From a virus, in the IMG/VR virus record IMGVR_UViG_3300049489_000400, positions 34,718-98,717 of that record: a stretch of DNA of 64,000 bases; one strand, 5' to 3'. This document shows positions 52,541 to 60,653 of this stretch, one piece after another (position 1 is the first letter of the stretch; every line of letters starts with the position of its first letter). The position numbers were made by a program, and so were the translations under genes. The notes below the pieces were generated by a model. The model did not search any database and was not told the origin of the DNA. It saw nothing but the letters and a program-made list of their open reading frames with translations.

Positions 52541-53268
52541 TTTATTAAAAACATTGTAGCTGCTCCTAATATGAAACCGCTACCAAATTTAACTATGCCT
52601 TTTTGATACCATTTTTTCTTATCTATAACTTTAACATTGTTCATAGAAACAGTTCTGGTATAAGGATTCTCATTGAATAATTCTACGTAAGTTTCAGATG
52701 GCTTAAACAAAGATTTTCTCTTGGTTCCAACCGTTATCACATAAGAATTATAAATTGATAATGAATCCATCTCTAATCCTTGTTTTTCGATTGAACCTGA
52801 GAAATTAAACCACTTATCTGATTTATCAAATCTAGTTCCGAATGGAACACCTATGGTATCAACTTTTTCAATATAAACAGTATCTCCATTAGGTAGAATT
52901 GATATTTTTTTAATTCGTTCTGTCAAGTATTTAACATCTCTATAAAGTGCCTCCACCTTACCGATATTTGTTACAGACTCAAATTTTATCTGAGAATTCA
53001 ATCTTCTTAAATCAGAATTTTCCAACAACAATTTTTGCAAATCTTTGTCTTTATTTATAAGGACTTGCTTTTGATAAACAAGTTCTTGTCCTTGTTTGTT
53101 TATTTTAGATTTGAATTCTTGTTCTGATTTCAAATATTGAGAAACTTTTAATTCATGTTCCTCTGGCGAAATCATATCTCCACCTCTTAATAGAAGTATA
53201 AATATAACTACTGCCTGTAGGACTATAAGAATATTCCGTACAGGCAGATTTTTAAGTATTTTATTCAT
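52537..53268 (-). CDS. Spanin-like/lysis-associated membrane protein
   Basis: A 243-residue protein. A hydrophobic segment near the N-terminus (ILIVLQAVVIFILLL) is followed by a charged coiled coil and then a strand-rich domain (KWFNFSGSIEKQGLEMDSLS). A second hydrophobic segment lies at the C-terminus (FGSGFILGAATMFLI). It is immediately downstream of holin- and endolysin-like genes, so an inner-membrane spanin-type role is likely. Similar proteins occur in lysis cassettes of Bacteroidota phages, from memory. The C-terminal membrane helix is not typical of classical Rz. Confidence 0.55.
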   Translation of the reverse strand: MNKILKNLPVRNILIVLQAVVIFILLLRGGDMISPEEHELKVSQYLKSEQEFKSKINKQGQELVYQKQVLINKDKDLQKLLLENSDLRRLNSQIKFESVTNIGKVEALYRDVKYLTERIKKISILPNGDTVYIEKVDTIGVPFGTRFDKSDKWFNFSGSIEKQGLEMDSLSIYNSYVITVGTKRKSLFKPSETYVELFNENPYTRTVSMNNVKVIDKKKWYQKGIVKFGSGFILGAATMFLIK

Positions 53269-53786
53269 TACGCTTCGTTTTTACTAATAGCACCTTTTGC
53301 GTCTAAGAAAATCTTTCTAACATTAGCTGGTTGGGCAACCTTCCAAGCTGTTCTTCTAGCTTGGTAAAGTCTTGTTTTAGCTATTCTTGTAACATTCATA
53401 GCATTACCTTGATTACCACCTAAAACATGATAGCATACATCATCTTCGCCCACATATATCCCTACGTGACCTCCACCATCTCTTTTGAAAGTCAGTATGT
53501 CTCCCAACATAGGTTCATCTACTTGATTTCCGTACTTAGCCCAGCTCAAAGCCCAAAGAGGGCTACCTACAACTTGAACACCTGCCTTGAAAGCAGCGTA
53601 TCCTACAGCTAGTCCACACCAAGGAATCTCGTCTTTAGTGTAAACTTTTTCAAGCCCTAGTTCCTTCGCCCAACCTAAAGTTATAGGATTATGTTTAGTT
53701 CCTACAATCTCCTTAGTTCCAATCATCTTTACAGCTTCAACTAAAATTCTTGGAGACTTTTCTTGTTTTAAAAAATCGTAACTCAT
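53268..53786 (-). CDS. Endolysin, CHAP/NlpC-P60-type amidase or endopeptidase
   Basis: A 172-residue cell-wall hydrolase. The catalytic Cys57 is in IPWCGLAVGYAAFKAG and the catalytic His107 in GGGHVGIYVGE, followed by VLGGNQGNAM. This matches the papain-like TIGR02594/CHAP group common as phage endolysins. It has no signal peptide and so relies on the holin-like protein encoded just upstream (1-base overlap). Expected to cut peptidoglycan cross-links. Confidence 0.88.
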   Translation of the reverse strand: MSYDFLKQEKSPRILVEAVKMIGTKEIVGTKHNPITLGWAKELGLEKVYTKDEIPWCGLAVGYAAFKAGVQVVGSPLWALSWAKYGNQVDEPMLGDILTFKRDGGGHVGIYVGEDDVCYHVLGGNQGNAMNVTRIAKTRLYQARRTAWKVAQPANVRKIFLDAKGAISKNEA

Positions 53787-54028
53787 TACTCTTCGTTTTG
53801 ATTATTGTTTTCTTCTTTCTTTTTACCTGGTAGGAAATTCTTTATGAATAAAGTATCATCACTAAAAAGTAGCGACAAGCCTACCATTGCTATTGTTGTA
53901 CTTTCTGTAATGGTCGTTTTACCTAAATAGAGTAAGTGACCTACAACAACAAGGATAACAACTCCAACCAGAGTAGTTTTCCAACTTTTAGTTCTTTTTT
54001 TCAAGAATTTTAGAATTGCTTTTACCAT
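53786..54028 (-). CDS. Holin candidate
   Basis: An 80-residue protein with a basic N-terminus and two hydrophobic segments (TLVGVVILVVVGHLLYLG and TTIAMVGLSLLF). A charged Lys/Glu/Asn tail follows. Size and topology fit a class II holin. It directly precedes the endolysin gene with a one-base overlap. Assignment is by topology and context. Confidence 0.7.
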   Translation of the reverse strand: MVKAILKFLKKRTKSWKTTLVGVVILVVVGHLLYLGKTTITESTTIAMVGLSLLFSDDTLFIKNFLPGKKKEENNNQNEE

Positions 54029-54031
54029 GTT

Positions 54032-54448
54032 TTATCTTTTACCGATTAACTCTATTAAAGTTTTAAAATTGGAGTCCATATCCATTTTTCTTTCCTTAGC
54101 ATCTTTCTTTATCTCTTCTAAAGAAGTTTTTTGATAATTAATATGTAATTTTAAATTTTCAAAATTATTCAAACTGTCCGAAGCAAGTTTTTCAACATCT
54201 TTCTTCAATAAATCAATCTCACCTTTTCGTTTACCGATTTCATGATTTATATCAGCTATTTGTTCTTGGTTCTTCAACTCAATTTGTTTTATTTCTTCTC
54301 TATGGCTTTTAAGTTCATCTTTCAGCCCATCAGCTTCCTCCTTCACGGATTTCATCCAATTCTTAATAAAAAAACTAGCCACTAAAATTAGCAATCCATT
54401 TATGCTACTTAAAGCCCAAATCAAATCAGAGTTAAATTTTTCTTGCAT
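54032..54448 (-). CDS. Membrane-anchored coiled-coil protein of the lysis region
   Basis: A 138-residue protein with one hydrophobic segment near the N-terminus (ALSSINGLLILVASFFI) followed by ~110 residues of charged coiled coil. The topology is that of an i-spanin or a lysis regulator. It is 3 bases from the holin candidate. Without a lipoprotein partner in view, the spanin role cannot be assigned firmly. Confidence 0.55.
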   Translation of the reverse strand: MQEKFNSDLIWALSSINGLLILVASFFIKNWMKSVKEEADGLKDELKSHREEIKQIELKNQEQIADINHEIGKRKGEIDLLKKDVEKLASDSLNNFENLKLHINYQKTSLEEIKKDAKERKMDMDSNFKTLIELIGKR

Positions 54449-54510
54449 CGGTTTATTTCTTTTTTATGAAATAATACCTGTGGATGCTATCAAATCTAAC
54501 TTGTAGAATA

Positions 54511-54855
54511 TCAATCTTTTTGAGACATCTGAAGTAACATATTCAAAAAATTATCAATTTTGGACTGTTCTTCAAGAGACAATTCATCATATAATAATTC
54601 TAAAGATTCGGTTTTCACATCAGAATTTGTCATTCTATCTATACCTATCACACAAGGATGATTCAATATTGAAACAAAAGATTTCTTATTAGACAATAAA
54701 AAGAAATTATCATATATCAATTTATCATTTTCTGACAAATCCTTTCTATTGCAAAAAACTTGTTCAATCTCTTCAGTTGTATGGTCTATACAACCTATCG
54801 CCAATGTCTCTTCAATGCCTACAGCATCGCATTTAGTGTTGTTGATATTTATCAT
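54511..54855 (-). CDS. Hypothetical protein between fibre and lysis genes
   Basis: A 114-residue acidic helical protein with four cysteines, no membrane segment and no recognised motif. It follows the beta-helix fibre gene by 3 bases and is followed by a 62-base gap without a clear hairpin. It could be a fibre-assembly chaperone, but this is unsupported. Confidence 0.55.
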   Translation of the reverse strand: MININNTKCDAVGIEETLAIGCIDHTTEEIEQVFCNRKDLSENDKLIYDNFFLLSNKKSFVSILNHPCVIGIDRMTNSDVKTESLELLYDELSLEEQSKIDNFLNMLLQMSQKD

Positions 54856-54858
54856 ATT

Positions 54859-57474
54859 TTATTCTTTTGGAACTGTTAATGAAGAAATTACTTGGTAATC
54901 AGAAAAATCTGGCACTGCTGTTGCTCCAAGTGGTTTATTTCCGTAACTACCAACTAACGTAATTAACGAAGGAGGTGCTGCATTTTCCATAAATTCAGAT
55001 GATGCTCCATTAGCTTCTCCCAAGCAATTATAGAATTGAGCATTTTTACTTAGTGTTGGTTGATCATTTTGCCAAGATATATTAGGAGCAGTAGGATAAG
55101 TAACTCCGTCAGCGTAATTATAAAAACTACAATTCTTAAATGTGTGTTTTCTACTGACCCCAAGAATATTAGCGTACCCTTGAATTCTACCATTATTTAT
55201 ATCAATATTTGAATCGTATGGAGTTCCTGCAGTATTTCCTAAATATGTATTTATAGGACTTGTATTAGATATCAAATCACCATTTACTTTAAGATTCACA
55301 TACCATCCTACATATCCAGTCAAAATGCAATTCTGATCATTACCGTATAAATTTCCATTTATAACAATCTTTGTTTGAGCAGTATATTGATTAACTAAGT
55401 TTATCAAACCTCTGTAATCTCCAGACACACCTCCTGAGTGAACTATTCTGATATCAGGGCAATTTAATTCAACATAGCAAGCACCTGCTGGGCCAGTAGT
55501 CAATACACATTTATATATATTTCCGTATGTAGAAGTATAAGCTGGTAATACCCATAATCTTGGTGAATGAACTACTAATCTTCCAGCGAATGGTTGAACA
55601 GAACCATTTCTCAAGAAGAACATGACATGCTGAGAATATATGTACTCTCTTGCCGTCACAGTAACATCACATCTGTCTGTTATTCTGAAACCATATCCTC
55701 CACCATTCATTCCACTCAATCTTGCACGATTGAACTTAACTCTAACAATTGGTGTGAAGTTAAGATTCAACATACCTGCACAATCCGCTGAATCGAATTC
55801 AAGATCAACTTCTCCATCTGAACTCATATTGAATATCCAAGATTGAGATTGAAAATGAGCGAATCCATAAAATTTAGTATATTGACCAATGAGTATGTTA
55901 GAAGCATTTATTTGTCCAAAATATATAACTACTCCTGGCTCACAATAAATATGAACATCCGTTATTAAATTTATACTAGAAGTGTACAATCCTTTTCTTA
56001 GCACTACTAGACCAGGATTCAATGAAGATGCTGAACCAGTTACTGCTGATTGTGCGGCAGATATGGACTGGAATGGTTTGGTAAAATCACCTGCTAATCC
56101 TGTCGCATCTGAACCGTTATACAAATCAACAAAAGCTACATCAGAATAATTAACTCCTCCGCCTGCTGCATTAACAATAAAAGTTCTTTCACCGCCAATT
56201 ATAACTTCTTGAACAGTTACATTAGTTCCACCTATTACATTTCCTGCAGCTGTAGATTGCACTGTTCCATCTGAGAAGGTAATCTTGCAAGGTTCAGTTA
56301 CATCCACCTCTTGTCTAGTGTAAGCAAATCCTCCACCATTCGCCCCTTGAGTCCAAGAGGAAAATAAGAACTTATGATATTTATCTGTAGAAAGATCATG
56401 CATAATTAGTTCTAAACCTAATATGTTTAAACCAACAGCATTATTTAAAGCTGTGACAAAATCAGAATAAACTCTCGATTTTATGTCAAATAAATTTCCA
56501 AACCCATTCTTAACAGGGTCTGTAAAAACAGAATTCCATTCTGTATTAGCTGGCGAACCTAATTGGTATCCTAATTCTACTGCTGAATTGAATATACTTT
56601 GAGAAGTTCCTCTATTTATTTCAGTTTGTCCTGGCTCTATCGCATCCACTTCAGAACCATAATCAGTATGGGTGAAATTTATTTCTTCTCCTAATATCAA
56701 TTCTAATGGCTTCATTGTTATGTCGCAGTTGCAACCGCAATCACCATCTTCACAACAACTCTCTGGAGCCAGCCTGAAATTGAATATTCTGAAATCTATC
56801 ACTTCAGTACCTGAAGGTGATAAAGAATTTACAAGTCTTATAACCATAGTATGGCTAGAAACAGTTCCATTTACTGCTGTAACTGTAGCTTTGATCAGAC
56901 CTGAAATATCAGATTGATTATAAGATATTATTGTTGCACCTGTTCCATTACCAAAACTAATTTCTACACTTGAATTAGGATTAGTGAATAATGATGGGTC
57001 GAATTTAAGCTCAAAACAATAGTTTAAACCACTCTGAAGTAAGTTACCGTCAGAATCTTTAAAAAATGGTATTGTCATAATGTCTCCATTATAATTATTG
57101 ACTCCTTCAGCATCGTTTTGAAATGCTAATATCGAATCATTAGTAAATACGCCATTATTCCAAGTCCATCTGTTTCCTAATTCTGTTCTGTGATAATCAT
57201 ACCATTCACAACCTCCGCACCCGCAATCTTCTTCACACCCATAAGTCCACTCTGTAAAGTGAGTTGGGAATAAAGCACTATTTACGTCTAGTTCTATTGG
57301 TGAAACAAATATAGATTGATAACATCTTGTTATACCATCTATATTCCCACTATTGTCTTTGTCAATATATTTGGATATATTGGTTCCTTGGCTATCTGAT
57401 GCATATCTAACATAAGTGAAATTTCCACCTCCGTTACCTCCGCAATTACCTGTACAATTTCCTCCGCAACACAT
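54859..57474 (-). CDS. Fibre/tailspike-like protein with Cys-rich N-terminus and beta-helix
   Basis: An 871-residue protein. The N-terminus is Cys/Gly-rich (MCCGGNCTGNCGG). A domain follows with FTYVRYASDSQGTN, ITRCYQSIFVSP and TEWTYGCEEDCGCGGC, resembling domains in the adjacent fibre gene. From about residue 440 (VDLYNGSDATGLAGDFTKPF) the sequence looks like a right-handed beta-helix of the pectate-lyase type, with repeated short strands and Asn/Gly turns. Such domains form trimeric tailspikes that bind or cut polysaccharide. Catalytic residues cannot be assigned. Its location near the portal rather than the baseplate suggests a head or whisker fibre. Confidence 0.6.
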   Translation of the reverse strand: MCCGGNCTGNCGGNGGGNFTYVRYASDSQGTNISKYIDKDNSGNIDGITRCYQSIFVSPIELDVNSALFPTHFTEWTYGCEEDCGCGGCEWYDYHRTELGNRWTWNNGVFTNDSILAFQNDAEGVNNYNGDIMTIPFFKDSDGNLLQSGLNYCFELKFDPSLFTNPNSSVEISFGNGTGATIISYNQSDISGLIKATVTAVNGTVSSHTMVIRLVNSLSPSGTEVIDFRIFNFRLAPESCCEDGDCGCNCDITMKPLELILGEEINFTHTDYGSEVDAIEPGQTEINRGTSQSIFNSAVELGYQLGSPANTEWNSVFTDPVKNGFGNLFDIKSRVYSDFVTALNNAVGLNILGLELIMHDLSTDKYHKFLFSSWTQGANGGGFAYTRQEVDVTEPCKITFSDGTVQSTAAGNVIGGTNVTVQEVIIGGERTFIVNAAGGGVNYSDVAFVDLYNGSDATGLAGDFTKPFQSISAAQSAVTGSASSLNPGLVVLRKGLYTSSINLITDVHIYCEPGVVIYFGQINASNILIGQYTKFYGFAHFQSQSWIFNMSSDGEVDLEFDSADCAGMLNLNFTPIVRVKFNRARLSGMNGGGYGFRITDRCDVTVTAREYIYSQHVMFFLRNGSVQPFAGRLVVHSPRLWVLPAYTSTYGNIYKCVLTTGPAGACYVELNCPDIRIVHSGGVSGDYRGLINLVNQYTAQTKIVINGNLYGNDQNCILTGYVGWYVNLKVNGDLISNTSPINTYLGNTAGTPYDSNIDINNGRIQGYANILGVSRKHTFKNCSFYNYADGVTYPTAPNISWQNDQPTLSKNAQFYNCLGEANGASSEFMENAAPPSLITLVGSYGNKPLGATAVPDFSDYQVISSLTVPKE

Positions 57475-57485
57475 GTTTTAATTTA

Positions 57486-59015
57486 TTAAGGATTTTCTAA
57501 TGTTGTGATTCTTCTTTCGTGATCAACCACTTGTGTTCCTAAGTCGCTTATTCCTGAGTTCATAGGTACAAGTTGATCATCCACATATTTCCTGTTATCA
57601 GCAAGATTTGTATCTATATAATCGAGGTCAGCTACTCTGTCTGGATCATAAGTCTCAGATTTGAAATTCGATATTTCTTGTTGTGCTACTTTTCTCAAAC
57701 CTCCATCTATCCTTAGAAGGATAGCATCGGCAGAACTTTCTGATTCTAAATTACCAACCTGCTCATCGAGTATTACAGCTGTATTAGTTAAATTATCTAA
57801 AGATTCTTGGAAAGAATTTATAGCTTCATTTAACAATTTTTCTAAATTTCCTATTCTCAGGTTTGCATTTTCACAACACTCTACTAATTGAGATTGAAGA
57901 TTAGAAATTTCATTTGTTAAATTATTTATTTGCTGATTATAGATAGCAATTTGATCTTGAAGTAACTCATTAAGATTTGTAATCTGTTGTTCTAATAAAT
58001 CAAATTTGCCGTCGCAATCGCAACTAGAATTAGAATCACAACAAATCTTAATCCACTTGTTAGCGAACAACTCTGGAGTTAGAACTTCAATCGGTGTAGG
58101 TGAAGTTATTATTCCGAAATAACATCTACAAAGAAAACATTGACCTTCTATCTCCTCAGCGCAACATTCTTTAGTTCCTACTTGTATAGTCATAGTAGAA
58201 TTTATGAGTGCCTGGCCATTATTAGGAACGTTAATAATAAGTTGAGAACCTTGATTCTGAATAAGTTGCTCTGCACCAGTTGTTGGTCCATTAAGATTTA
58301 TTGTTTCAGTAGGAACTCCTAAACTGATTTCCATTTCTCCTGTAAATGAAGGTAAAGTATTCACTGAAACACAATAATCTATCAGGTCATTCAAAAGGAC
58401 AGAACCAGGCATGAAAACATTAAGAACAAGTTGTTGACCTGGTGCTACATTCACTAACTCAATTTCAACACCATTTCCAGTATTTGAAACTTGAAAACTA
58501 GAATTGCCACTATCAACTAAAAAGGTATCCGCATATTGACAAGCATTACAATCTACTTCGTATTGCATTTCTGTTCCGAAATTGGTTCCGTTACAATCAT
58601 CTGCAAAAGCAATATAAGTATAATTTCCAGAACCTTCTGTTCCACCACATTTACAAAACTTAGTCCATCTTTTTTCAAACAACTCTGGCAATAAATCCAT
58701 CGTAGGTATAGACATACTAGAAGTAATGACAGCCCAAAAACAATGATCATCTGGATCAAATGATAAGCTGAAATTTCCACCTTCACAAGTTGATGCAAAA
58801 GCTATATATGTATATATGCCGTTAATCGTAGCACCTGTTCCTAAAGGTAACCAATCAGCAGCAATTACATCATAGTAATAATGAACCTTAGCTGGTCCAG
58901 TAGTATAAGGATTTGTAGAATCATTATACCACAATATCTTAGTGTTTAAAGGTGGATTCACTCCTACATGAATCGCCTTTATTAAACCAAGATTTTTCGT
59001 TCCTATTGGAGGCAT
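57486..59015 (-). CDS. Fibre-like protein with repeated Cys-rich domain and coiled coil
   Basis: A 509-residue protein. At least two copies of a Cys-rich unit are visible. One has YTYIAFASTCEGGNFS and CFWAVITSS, then PELFEKRWTKFCKCGG. The other has YTYIAFADDCNGTNF and CYFGIITSPTPIEVLTPELF, then NKWIKICC. A long coiled coil (QITNLNELLQDQIAIYNQQ onward) fills the C-terminal third, likely a trimeric stalk. It lies right after the portal gene and before the beta-helix protein, with which it shares the Cys-rich domain. Probably a virion appendage; exact location unknown. Confidence 0.6.
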   Translation of the reverse strand: MPPIGTKNLGLIKAIHVGVNPPLNTKILWYNDSTNPYTTGPAKVHYYYDVIAADWLPLGTGATINGIYTYIAFASTCEGGNFSLSFDPDDHCFWAVITSSMSIPTMDLLPELFEKRWTKFCKCGGTEGSGNYTYIAFADDCNGTNFGTEMQYEVDCNACQYADTFLVDSGNSSFQVSNTGNGVEIELVNVAPGQQLVLNVFMPGSVLLNDLIDYCVSVNTLPSFTGEMEISLGVPTETINLNGPTTGAEQLIQNQGSQLIINVPNNGQALINSTMTIQVGTKECCAEEIEGQCFLCRCYFGIITSPTPIEVLTPELFANKWIKICCDSNSSCDCDGKFDLLEQQITNLNELLQDQIAIYNQQINNLTNEISNLQSQLVECCENANLRIGNLEKLLNEAINSFQESLDNLTNTAVILDEQVGNLESESSADAILLRIDGGLRKVAQQEISNFKSETYDPDRVADLDYIDTNLADNRKYVDDQLVPMNSGISDLGTQVVDHERRITTLENP

Positions 59016-59020
59016 ATCTT

Positions 59021-60616
59021 TTATTTAATTAAATTAGACATAAATGACTTAACAAATGGATTCTCTTCTTCTGAATCTGAGTCATCCCAATTCAAGAAAG
59101 GATTAGTTCCATCATCGTCATTGTTCGTTGGGATTCCGCCACCTGCTAATCCAGCTTCCTGCTGTGCTTGCATAGAAAGTTGTTGAGCGTAAGTAGGATT
59201 GAGTATTAAATCCCCACCTTTAACAGGGTCTAATCCGTATTTACTTCTTATCTCGTTAACTGTTTGGAAGTTAGACAATTTCTTGATTTCAATATCAAGT
59301 TCCTCTTGAATTGTCAATCCATTCAGACCAACAAAATGGAACTCATATTCAGGATCAATTTGAGTAACTACATACTTGTTCATTTTTCTCTGAATGAACT
59401 TCAATAGTGGATACAATCCTTTATCTTTAGAATGTTTTAATCTTTGTTCGTTACTACCTTCGAACATAGAAGAACTCCCCTGACCAGCACTAATGTTAAA
59501 TCCAATTTCGTTAGGGTCTATAGCATAAATAGCACAAGCAATTTTTATCAAGTATTCAGACCAGCTTCCATACTCCATATCTCGGTTTGATTTTTGTAAA
59601 TCAATCCAATCTATATCAGCATCTACAATCGGTGTTTTCCAAGATTGCTGCACGCCAGTAACCATAGACAACCACTCTTGTCTAAAAGCCTTTAATTGTT
59701 TCTCATTAACATTACCTTTTACTCTCAATAAACCTTTAGGAGCAGAACCCTGACTAAAGAATCTCTTGTTATATTCTTCAGCCCATAACATAGAAGTCAC
59801 AGTACTTACTAATTCCTCTAATTCAGAACAACCATAACCTACGTTATAAAGATTTGAAGATGGATTTCTAACACCAAAGCAAAGTTCCCAAGGGTAAAAA
59901 TCAGCAGTTACAGAACCTTGATAAATTTGAACAAATGATGGGTAATATCCTTTAACCATTTCTTTGTCTTCTTTATCGTACTCATCATCATCATATGAAT
60001 CGGCAACTCTATAAGTAGATGCATCTGTAGCAAAGAACTCAAACAATTTACCTCTTCTGTCCCTAACTACCTCAAATGTCATTTGATCATAAGTCAAACT
60101 GTCATCTACAATTTTTCTTATAAATGATTCAAAGTCGTCACCCTCCCAAGAGTTGTTAATACCGCAGTTTAAAACTATCTCTGTTATCTCTTCGATTCTA
60201 CGCCACTCTTCAGTAGTATTTTCCCTGTCCTTCTCACCTAATCTCTTTTTCTTACGAATAACGAATCCAGTTGAGTAACGGTCAGCCTGCGGCTCAGCAA
60301 AGTCAGCAATCTGATTCTTTCTAGTTTTTAAAATAGCATTAATAATCGGTGTTTTAGACATTCTTTTCAAAGTCTGATAAGACAGAGAAAATGGCTTATC
60401 CTTATAACCGAAACTATTTTGAAAATCTAAAGGGTCAATTATGTAACTCTTTTTGTTACCCTCTTTTCTTTCTTCTATATTCTCAAGAACTTTTTGAGCA
60501 CGTAAAATATCGTTGGGTGAATTAGACGACAAAGCCTTCTCCAGAACAAGACCTTTTTTTAGTTCAAGCTTGTTCTGAAGAAGTTCTAATTTGTCTATTT
60601 TATTTGCGTAACCCAT
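59021..60616 (-). CDS. Portal protein
   Basis: A 531-residue portal. Recognisable segments are NAILKTRKNQIADFAEP, YDQMTFEVVRDRRGKL, ELEELVSTVTSMLWAEEYN, FFSQGSAPKGLLRVKG and ACAIYAIDPNEIGFN. A C-terminal helix region with TVNEIRSKYGLDPVKGG follows. The order matches large-myophage portals of the HK97/T4 lineage. It forms the dodecameric DNA gate at the head vertex. The N-terminal 60 residues contain a short motif (NDILRAQKVL) that recurs in the gene just upstream. The C-terminus is acidic. Confidence 0.88.
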   Translation of the reverse strand: MGYANKIDKLELLQNKLELKKGLVLEKALSSNSPNDILRAQKVLENIEERKEGNKKSYIIDPLDFQNSFGYKDKPFSLSYQTLKRMSKTPIINAILKTRKNQIADFAEPQADRYSTGFVIRKKKRLGEKDRENTTEEWRRIEEITEIVLNCGINNSWEGDDFESFIRKIVDDSLTYDQMTFEVVRDRRGKLFEFFATDASTYRVADSYDDDEYDKEDKEMVKGYYPSFVQIYQGSVTADFYPWELCFGVRNPSSNLYNVGYGCSELEELVSTVTSMLWAEEYNKRFFSQGSAPKGLLRVKGNVNEKQLKAFRQEWLSMVTGVQQSWKTPIVDADIDWIDLQKSNRDMEYGSWSEYLIKIACAIYAIDPNEIGFNISAGQGSSSMFEGSNEQRLKHSKDKGLYPLLKFIQRKMNKYVVTQIDPEYEFHFVGLNGLTIQEELDIEIKKLSNFQTVNEIRSKYGLDPVKGGDLILNPTYAQQLSMQAQQEAGLAGGGIPTNNDDDGTNPFLNWDDSDSEEENPFVKSFMSNLIK

Positions 60617-60641
60617 TTAAATCGTCTTATTTTAATAAAGA

Positions 60642-60653
60642 TTATTTCTGTTA
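60642..60653 (-). promoter_or_regulatory. Intergenic motif TAACAGAAATAA before the portal gene
   Basis: Variant of the TAACAGATATTA motif, starting with the TAA stop of the upstream acidic-protein gene and lying about 25 bases before the portal ATG. Confidence 0.35.

Noticed and set aside
58553-58798. 81-codon minus-strand frame inside the fibre-like gene
   Set aside because: It is a shifted frame of the 57486-59015 gene without a plausible protein pattern.
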